Assembly: GCA_963737225.1 (NCBI GenBank)
Contig: CAVTSA010000005.1
Location: forward strand, 62,001 to 126,000
Length of the DNA: 64,000 nucleotides
Reading direction: 5' to 3'
Source: CAVTSA01 sp963737225
GTDB lineage: Bacteria > Chloroflexota > Dormibacteria > Dormibacterales > Dormibacteraceae
In this document: one piece after another, positions 58,346 through 64,000 of the stretch
Layout of the letters: each line of letters starts with the position of its first letter
Position numbering within the stretch: the first letter of the stretch is position 1
Program-made: the position numbers and the translations under genes
Notes under the pieces: generated by a model
Seen by the model: only the letters and a program-made list of their open reading frames with translations
What the model was told of the DNA's origin: nothing
The model's database searches: none

Positions 58346-61117
58346 ATGCCGGTCTTCGTCGGGCGCGCGCATGAGCTGGCCGAACTCGATGCAGCTGCCG
58401 CGGCCGCCCGTTCCGGCCGGCCCCGCGTCGTGCTCGTCGAGGGCGAAGCGGGGATCGGCAAGTCGAGCCTGCTCACCCAGTTCTCGGCCGGGCTCCAAAA
58501 CGCTTCGGTCCTACGAGCCAGTGGCGACGACGCCGAACTGCGCTTGCCCTATGGCATCGTCGCCCAGATCGTGGGGGGAGCTCGCGGGGCGGGGGCCCAG
58601 GTCTCGGCGCTCCTGGCCTCCGGTCCTGCCACGGACGTCGATCCTCTTGCCGTCGGCGCCGAGCTGGTCGCCCTGCTGGGCGAACTCCAGGTCCCTGGAG
58701 AACACCTTGCCCTGGCGATCATCGACGACCTCCAGTGGGCGGACGGGGCGTCCGCTCGCGCCCTCTTGTTCGCGGTGCGCCGCCTGCAGGCCGACCGCGT
58801 GCTCGTGCTGTTGTCGGCTCGTGGCGAGGGGCTGTCACGACTTGGAGAGGGGTGGCAGCGCTTCCTTGCCGGGGATCCCCGCGCTGGCGTCCTCGGGCTC
58901 GCGGGCCTCGACCAGGATGACGTCATAGCGCTCAGTCGTGGGCTCGGTTTGGGGGACCTGTCGCGTGGCTCCGCGGACCGCCTGGTCAGCGACACGGGCG
59001 GCAACCCGCTGTACTGCCGGGCCGTCTTGGAGGAGCTCGGGCCGGCGGCCTTCGATCGGTCGGCTCGGGTGCTCACCGCCCCGCGCGCCGTGGCCAATCT
59101 CTGGCTCGCGCGACTGTTCTCTCTGACTGACGCGGCGCAGGCGCTTGCCATCTCGGCGGCCGTTCTCGGCCCCCAGAGCGAGCTGCACAGGGCGGCGGCT
59201 ATGGCCGAGCTGAGCGACCCGATGCCGGCGCTGGAGGAGGCGGTGAAGGCGGGGATCTTGGCCGAGAAGGGCAGCGGTGGCGCGCGTCAGATCGTCTTCA
59301 CCCATCACCTCGTTCAGGGCGCCATCTATTCCGGCCTCAGCCCCGCCCGCCGGCGCCTCTTGCACGAGCGAGCGGCAGGCCTGGTCGGTGGCGAAGAGGA
59401 GCTCCACCACCGGATAGCCGCGGCAGTCGGCCCTGACGACAAACTTGCGGGCGAGCTCGAACTCGCCGCCCGAGAAGCCGCAGGCCGGGGGAGGATCGTC
59501 CAGGCGGCTGACTGGCTCGCGCATGCTTCGGCGACGAGCAGCCATCCTGGGCCGAGGGCTCGCCGCCTGCTGGACTCCCTCGAGATGCTGATCGCCTACG
59601 GTGAGGTGGCGGAGGCGCAGAGGCTTGTCGCACGCGCTACCGACCTCCCCTCGAGCGCCCATCGAAGTGGCGTGCTCGGCGCGCTGGCTCTGTACGCGGG
59701 GCGCACGGAGGAGGCCGAGTCGTACCTGCTGCACGCGTGGGAGCAACACGATGGGATCGAGGAGGCATCCGTGGGAGCGACTGCCGCGCTCTCCCTGGCG
59801 CCGCTCTGCCTGAACACGGGGCGGCCCTCCGAGGCGGTCGAGTGGGGCGAGCGAGCCATCCGAGCGGAAACGATCTCGGCCGCTCTCCGCCATCAGGCCC
59901 TGGGCACACTCGCGCTGGCCCTGTGTTTCGACGGGCGGTCCTCGGACGGACTTGCCCGATTGGACTTCCTTCCCGCCGCGCCCGCCCGGGTCCCACGCGA
60001 GGACAGCGACGCGCTCGTGATGCGCGGCATGGTCAGGGCATTGGTCGAGGATCTGCCGGGGGCGACCGCCGACCTTTCGGCGGGCGCGACGAGGCTGCGC
60101 TCCGGAGTCCCGCTCCATTATGCGAGCCAATGTCTGAGCACGTTGGCCGACGCCGAATACCGCTCCGGCGCCTGGGACGACGCCGTGGTTCATGGTGAGC
60201 TGGCGGTTTCCCTCGCCCACGACGCGGACCGGGTCTGGGATTTCCCCTTCGTCCACACCTACGCCGCACTGGTGCCCGCGGCGCGCGGAGACTGGGAGGT
60301 GGCCGGCGCTCATGTTCGTCTGGCCGTCGAGGGTGCGCAGGGTTCCGGCGATCCAGAACCGATCGCCGCCGCCGTCACCGCGCAAGCCTCCCTGGCCATG
60401 GCACAGGCCGACCTGGAGGGCGTCATTGCCGCCGCGGCGAGCGTGCGCACCACCGGCCGCGCAGAGATCGTCGGACGACCCGGGCACTATGACTGGCGAA
60501 CGCTGGAGATCGCGGGACTCATCGGCCTGGCTCGGTTCGATCAGGCCGAGGCGGCTCTGGCTGAGCTCCAGGCGGTCCTTTCGAGAGGCGCACCAATATC
60601 AGCCGTCGTCGCCGCCGCACGGCTGCGAGGCGCATTGGCCACTGCGGGCGGAGACCTGACCGCCGCCACGGAGGCCTTCGAGGCCGCCTGGCGCCACGCC
60701 CAGAAGCTTCGCGTCCCTCTCGAGTTCGCACTGCTCGAGATCTCCGATGCTCGCCGCCTGCGCGCCGCGGGCAGGCGAGATCTGGGCGTCTCCCGCCTGC
60801 GCTCCGCGCGAGCCCGCCTGGTCAAGCTTCGTGCGCTGCCCTACCTGAAGATCTGCGAGCGAGAGCTCGTGGCCTGCGCCGTGCACATGCAGCCGGAGGT
60901 GGCACCGGGCCTCCTCGGCCTCAGCAGGTCTGAGCTGGTGGTGGCGCGGCTCGTTGCCCAAGGCCGCACCAACCGCGAAGTGGCGAGCGAGCTCTACGTC
61001 AGCGTCAAAACCGTCGAGTTCCACCTCGGCCACATCTTCGGCAAGCTCGGGATTCGATCTCGTCACGAACTCACCGGCTTGATCGGAGGCTCCGAGAAGT
61101 CCCACGAACCAGGGTAA
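58346..61117 (+). CDS. Large LuxR-family ATPase regulator (LAL type), intact
   Basis: A 923-residue regulator; ATG 58346 opens MPVFVGRAHELAELDAA, the usual start, although ATG 58334 is also possible. AAA_16 ATPase: Walker A VEGEAGIGKSSLLTQF (about residues 31-46), Walker B LALAIIDDLQWADG. The middle (residues ~330-830) is TPR-like helix (AALAELQAVL, LYAGRTEEAESYLLHAW). C-terminal LuxR HTH: LSRSELVVARLVAQGRTNRE, VASELYVSVKTVEFHLGHIF, GKLGIRSRHEL. These proteins are activators of secondary-metabolite or sugar genes. The two methyltransferase genes downstream on the same strand may be targets. Confidence 0.93.
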   Translation: MPVFVGRAHELAELDAAAAAARSGRPRVVLVEGEAGIGKSSLLTQFSAGLQNASVLRASGDDAELRLPYGIVAQIVGGARGAGAQVSALLASGPATDVDPLAVGAELVALLGELQVPGEHLALAIIDDLQWADGASARALLFAVRRLQADRVLVLLSARGEGLSRLGEGWQRFLAGDPRAGVLGLAGLDQDDVIALSRGLGLGDLSRGSADRLVSDTGGNPLYCRAVLEELGPAAFDRSARVLTAPRAVANLWLARLFSLTDAAQALAISAAVLGPQSELHRAAAMAELSDPMPALEEAVKAGILAEKGSGGARQIVFTHHLVQGAIYSGLSPARRRLLHERAAGLVGGEEELHHRIAAAVGPDDKLAGELELAAREAAGRGRIVQAADWLAHASATSSHPGPRARRLLDSLEMLIAYGEVAEAQRLVARATDLPSSAHRSGVLGALALYAGRTEEAESYLLHAWEQHDGIEEASVGATAALSLAPLCLNTGRPSEAVEWGERAIRAETISAALRHQALGTLALALCFDGRSSDGLARLDFLPAAPARVPREDSDALVMRGMVRALVEDLPGATADLSAGATRLRSGVPLHYASQCLSTLADAEYRSGAWDDAVVHGELAVSLAHDADRVWDFPFVHTYAALVPAARGDWEVAGAHVRLAVEGAQGSGDPEPIAAAVTAQASLAMAQADLEGVIAAAASVRTTGRAEIVGRPGHYDWRTLEIAGLIGLARFDQAEAALAELQAVLSRGAPISAVVAAARLRGALATAGGDLTAATEAFEAAWRHAQKLRVPLEFALLEISDARRLRAAGRRDLGVSRLRSARARLVKLRALPYLKICERELVACAVHMQPEVAPGLLGLSRSELVVARLVAQGRTNREVASELYVSVKTVEFHLGHIFGKLGIRSRHELTGLIGGSEKSHEPG

Positions 61118-61170
61118 AAACCCGGGAAAACCCTGGCCACTTTGACGCAACGATTCGCGACACTCGCCCT

Positions 61171-62049
61171 GTGGCGACGACCGGATTGCGATCCTCGGGC
61201 TCGGATGGAGAGGTGGTGGCGACAAGGGGCACCACCGACCACGACTACCAGCTCGGCCACGACAACGCCGAGCTCGAGCGCCTGGACCGTCAGGGGCGGA
61301 TGCTGGCCCCCGCGACCCGCATCATCCTGGAGGCGGCCGGCCTCCGGCCGGGCATGCGGGTCCTCGACTTGGGTTCCGGCATGGGGGACGTCGCCTTTCT
61401 CGCCGCCGAGTTGGTCGGGCCGGGCGGCGAAGTGGTCGGGATCGACAGTTCACCCGACACCGTGGCCAGGGCAACGATCAGTGCAGAGTGTCTTGGTTTC
61501 AGCCACGTCCGCTTTGTCGCCGGCGACATTCGCGAGGCCGGACCGCCTGGGCTGTACGACGCCATCATCGGGCGTTTGGTCCTCATGTACACGCCGGACC
61601 CCGCCGGTGTGCTGAGCACACACGCGGCCCAATTGCGTCCCGGCGGTCTCGTCGTCCCGATCGAGATCGACGTCCCCACCGGGAGTTCGATTCCAGCAAC
61701 GCCGCTGATGACGCAGGCGGCGTCCTGGATCGCGGAGACGTTAAGGCGGTCGGGTATCGCCACATCGCTGGGGCCGCGTCTGTGGGCAGTCCTTCGAGAT
61801 GCCGGGTTGCAACCGCTCGGGATGCTCGCAATCCAGCCCTGCTTCGGGTCGGAGGACCCGGACGGACCGGCGGACATTGCCGGCATCGTGCGCGCCATTC
61901 TCCCGCTGATCGAACGCGCCCAGGTCGCGACCGCCGAAGAGGTCGGGCCGGACACGCTCGAACAGCGGCTGCGGGACGAACTCCGTGCCGCCGATGCCGT
62001 CTTCGCTCATCCGATGCTCTTCGGCGCGTGGGCTGGATGCTCCCGCTGA
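61171..62049 (+). CDS. Class I SAM-dependent methyltransferase
   Basis: A 292-residue methyltransferase. The start is uncertain: GTG 61171 gives the longest form, while GTG 61213/61216 follow GGAGAG. SAM-binding motif I: MRVLDLGSGMGDVAFLAAEL; motif Post-I: GEVVGIDSSPDTVARA; motif II: HVRFVAGDIREAG, then IIGRLVLMYTPDPAGVL and LRPGGLVVPIEIDVP. It is of the UbiE/type 11 group, substrate unknown. It lies 53 bases after the LuxR-type gene, so it probably belongs to the same unit as the next methyltransferase. Confidence 0.88.
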   Translation: MATTGLRSSGSDGEVVATRGTTDHDYQLGHDNAELERLDRQGRMLAPATRIILEAAGLRPGMRVLDLGSGMGDVAFLAAELVGPGGEVVGIDSSPDTVARATISAECLGFSHVRFVAGDIREAGPPGLYDAIIGRLVLMYTPDPAGVLSTHAAQLRPGGLVVPIEIDVPTGSSIPATPLMTQAASWIAETLRRSGIATSLGPRLWAVLRDAGLQPLGMLAIQPCFGSEDPDGPADIAGIVRAILPLIERAQVATAEEVGPDTLEQRLRDELRAADAVFAHPMLFGAWAGCSR

Positions 62050-62191
62050 GTGACACGAGCTCAGGTGCAGCTCGTCCAACCATCCGCGGATGGCGATTGC
62101 TTCGTCGTCGCGGAGGATCCCCCGCGCAGTGTCGCGGGACAAGGAAGTGCGGTCGAGCCGAATCAGAGCAACCGGTGGAGGTTCACGTGTG

Positions 62192-63019
62192 ATGACACAG
62201 CAACTGCAGGCCGAAGAGAGCGGGTATGCGCTCGGACGTGATCGTGCGGAGACCGCGCGGCTCCGGCGTCAGGCGGTCGAGCTTCGAGAGCAGACCCTCG
62301 CCCTCCTTGGGCAGGTGCAACTGCGCCGCGGAGCCAGCGCCCTCGACCTCGGGTGCGGTCCGCTCGGGATCCTCGACCTGCTCTCCGATCGTGTGGGACC
62401 GAGCGGGCGCGTGGTCGGGATGGATTCGGACCCCGCGCAGGTGTCGCAGGCTCGCGAGCTGGTGCGCGAGCGCGAGCTCGGAAACGTGGAGGTCATCGAG
62501 GGTGACGCCCGGCACGTCGGGTTGCCTCCCTCTTCCTTCGACCTGGTCCACGCTCGCACCCTGCTGGTGACCGTTGCCAGGCCAGAGGAGGTCGCCGAAG
62601 AGATGGGCCGCCTGGCCAAGCCAGGCGGCTACGTGGCGCTACATGAACCGGACATCGTCAATCTCGCCTACCCGCCCTGTTCGGCCTGGGACCGACTTTA
62701 TGGGGTGTTCCGGACTGCCTTCAATGCCCAGGGAGCGGACCTCTCGATCGGCCGCCGGCTGCCCCACATCCTGCGCGGCGCCGGCATGGTTGACGTGAAG
62801 GTGGAAGCGCGCGCCGATATGTATGCGCTCGGCCACACTCGACGAACCGTCATGCCCGACCTGGTACGCGGCATGCGGCCCAAGATCGTGGAGCTCGGCC
62901 TGATGAGCGAGGGCGACCTCGAGGCGCTCGACCGCGACGTCCGTGCGTACCTTGACGACCCCAACACGCTGGTTTTGCCGCACCTGTTCTTCCTGGCCTC
63001 GGGCCGCAAGCCGGTGTGA
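62192..63019 (+). CDS. Class I SAM-dependent methyltransferase, second
   Basis: A 275-residue enzyme from ATG 62192, after GGTGGAGG. Motif I: ASALDLGCGPLGILDLLSDR; Post-I: GRVVGMDSDPAQVSQARELV; motif II: NVEVIEGDARHVGLPPSSFD; then LVHARTLLVTVARPEEVAEE and LAKPGGYVALHEPDIVN. The length, order and acidic motif recall small-molecule methyltransferases of the UbiE type. It is related to the preceding gene by fold only; a pair may methylate two positions or two substrates. Confidence 0.9.
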   Translation: MTQQLQAEESGYALGRDRAETARLRRQAVELREQTLALLGQVQLRRGASALDLGCGPLGILDLLSDRVGPSGRVVGMDSDPAQVSQARELVRERELGNVEVIEGDARHVGLPPSSFDLVHARTLLVTVARPEEVAEEMGRLAKPGGYVALHEPDIVNLAYPPCSAWDRLYGVFRTAFNAQGADLSIGRRLPHILRGAGMVDVKVEARADMYALGHTRRTVMPDLVRGMRPKIVELGLMSEGDLEALDRDVRAYLDDPNTLVLPHLFFLASGRKPV

Positions 63020-63229
63020 GCTGGGCCTTCAGGTACCGACCGATGGTCGCTCGCGGCCCAGGGCAGACGACGCTCCTAAGAACGGCGGATCAGGTGGTGG
63101 TAGGGAGAGCGGACCAGAAACTCGTCGGCGGCCGCCTTGTTCTGGCCCGTCTCAACAGCGGCGCGCCCGTTCACGTGAGCTAGTGCGCCGAGATCGGTAC
63201 GCAAAGGGCGAAGGAGGGCCCAAAGAGTC

Positions 63230-64000
63230 ATGCCAACATTCGATCAGGTGACAGTGAAGCCGTCGAGCAGCGGCGACGCCGTCGGATTCCAGGTGGATCC
63301 GTCGACCGCGAACCTCGTGGGGCGCGGCGGCGAGATGTCGGGGACCGAGTTCGGCGTCCACGGGATCGCGCTGCCCAGCGGCGGCGCCGCCGGCGTCGTG
63401 GGCGACGGCCCGATCAACGGCGTGGTCGGCAACGGCGGCGTTCGCGGGGTCACCGGCAACGGCCCCATCGGGGTCGGCGGCTTTGGAACCGGGAGCTCGG
63501 GCATCGGGGTCGCCGGGGTCGGCGCCCAGGGGCCTGAGCCGACCGCCGCACAGGGCACGGTCGGCGTCGTCGGTTGGGGTGGGACCGGCGACGCGGCCGG
63601 TGTCGAGGGCCACGGCAGCGGCACCGGCCCTGGCGTCGCCGCCTACGGGGACCCGACGGAGGGGTTCGGTGTCGTCGCGTCCGGGTTGATCGGGCTACAG
63701 GCGTCGGGGCTGACCGCGATTTCCGCGGCAGGGTCCGCCGTCAGCGGCTCATTTGGCGTCTACTCCGAGGGATCGACCGGCGTCGTCGGGCACGCCAACG
63801 GCGCGGGCGGGAGCGACGGCGCGGGCGTCGTCGGAACCGGCGGGGGCCGCGCGGGGACCGGGGTCGTGGGCTTTGGCGCGGGACAGCAGGGCGAGGCGCC
63901 CACCAGCGAGTCGACGGGCGTTTACGGTCAGGGCGCGGTCGGCGTCGTCGGGACCGGCATCGACGCAGGGGTACGGGCGTCCGGCTCCACTGGCCTCCAG
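63230..64000 (+). CDS. Gly-Val-x-Gly repeat (fibre-like) protein, runs off the window
   Basis: ATG 63230 follows AAGGAGG and the frame stays open for 257 codons to the last base. After MPTFDQVTVKPSSSGDAVGF the sequence is one long run of short repeats: AAGVVGDGPINGVVGNGGVR, GVTGNGPIGVGGFGTGSSGI, GVAGVGAQG, GFGVVASGLIGLQASG, TGVYGQGAVGVVGTGIDAG. It is the same type as the repeat part of the gene at 7981-8952, which ends with a chaperone/autocleavage-like domain; a similar end is expected beyond the window. Probably a surface or secreted beta-solenoid. Confidence 0.75.
   Translation, partial: MPTFDQVTVKPSSSGDAVGFQVDPSTANLVGRGGEMSGTEFGVHGIALPSGGAAGVVGDGPINGVVGNGGVRGVTGNGPIGVGGFGTGSSGIGVAGVGAQGPEPTAAQGTVGVVGWGGTGDAAGVEGHGSGTGPGVAAYGDPTEGFGVVASGLIGLQASGLTAISAAGSAVSGSFGVYSEGSTGVVGHANGAGGSDGAGVVGTGGGRAGTGVVGFGAGQQGEAPTSESTGVYGQGAVGVVGTGIDAGVRASGSTGLQ

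Noticed and set aside
58835..60487. Minus-strand 550-codon frame opposite the large LuxR-type gene
   Set aside because: No domain, and the opposite strand has Walker and LuxR motifs in one continuous frame.
61109..61136. Rho-independent terminator after the LuxR-type gene (CCAGGG...CCCTGG)
   Set aside because: A 6-bp stem with a 16-base loop and no T-run; too weak to call.

Overview
The window is high-GC DNA whose gene types point to a soil-type actinobacterium, perhaps near Acidimicrobiia or Thermoleophilia. The pointers are large LuxR/ATPase regulators, an ECF42-type sigma factor paired with a YCII protein, a MacB exporter preceded by a CMRSHG-repeat protein, an F420-type nitroreductase domain, and ATGA/GTGA gene overlaps everywhere. 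This lineage call is inference; the window contains no rRNA gene and no complete tRNA.

Layout. 1-4.5 kb: the tail of a membrane protein, a broken cell-wall amidase, a frameshifted O-methyltransferase and an intact aldo/keto reductase. 4.8-6.0 kb: a complete IS630-family element. 7.2-10.7 kb: a small protein with an odd Cys/Trp tail, then a tightly coupled three-gene operon of unknown function that starts with a Gly-Val-x-Gly repeat protein. 11.2 kb: a tRNA-Met 3' fragment. 11.7-15.7 kb: an SRPBCC protein, the YCII/ECF42 sigma pair, and broken SnoaL-like and TMEM175-like genes. 16.7-19.4 kb: a large LuxR regulator with three frameshifts. 20.2-22.5 kb: an intact lectin-repeat / cysteine-peptidase-like / PASTA protein. 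22.7-24.1 kb: an ISL3 element.

24.8-47.4 kb is the most striking part. Five copies of the 3' half of tRNA-Asn(GTT), all in the same orientation, sit near 24.8, 33.8, 38.4, 45.1 and 47.4 kb and cut the DNA into cargo modules. The cargos are: (1) IS21, an integrase relic, ISAzo13 and an SRPBCC/ArsR/nitroreductase-DUF899 operon; (2) a DUF4386 membrane protein with a sensor kinase and response regulator; (3) a MacB-type exporter operon divergent from an OmpR-type two-component system; (4) an ArsR / cation-efflux pair with an SRPBCC gene. A fifth stretch starts at 47.4 kb and carries an OmpR-type two-component system followed by an ABC-2 exporter. Modules 2-4 carry no visible recombinase. The boundaries look like junctions between tandemly integrated elements.

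51.8-57.7 kb is a graveyard of nested elements. It holds relics of IS256, a UvrD-type helicase and a second IS630. A group II intron without an open reading frame joins parts of two different IS630 elements. A tandem IS630 insertion and a decayed IS1182 transposase follow.

58.3-64 kb: an intact large LuxR/ATPase regulator, two SAM-dependent methyltransferases, and the start of a second Gly-Val-x-Gly repeat protein that runs off the window.

Many genes outside the modules are broken by single frameshifts, while several very long genes and the IS630 copies are clean. This favours real decay, although base-calling errors cannot be excluded from the sequence alone.
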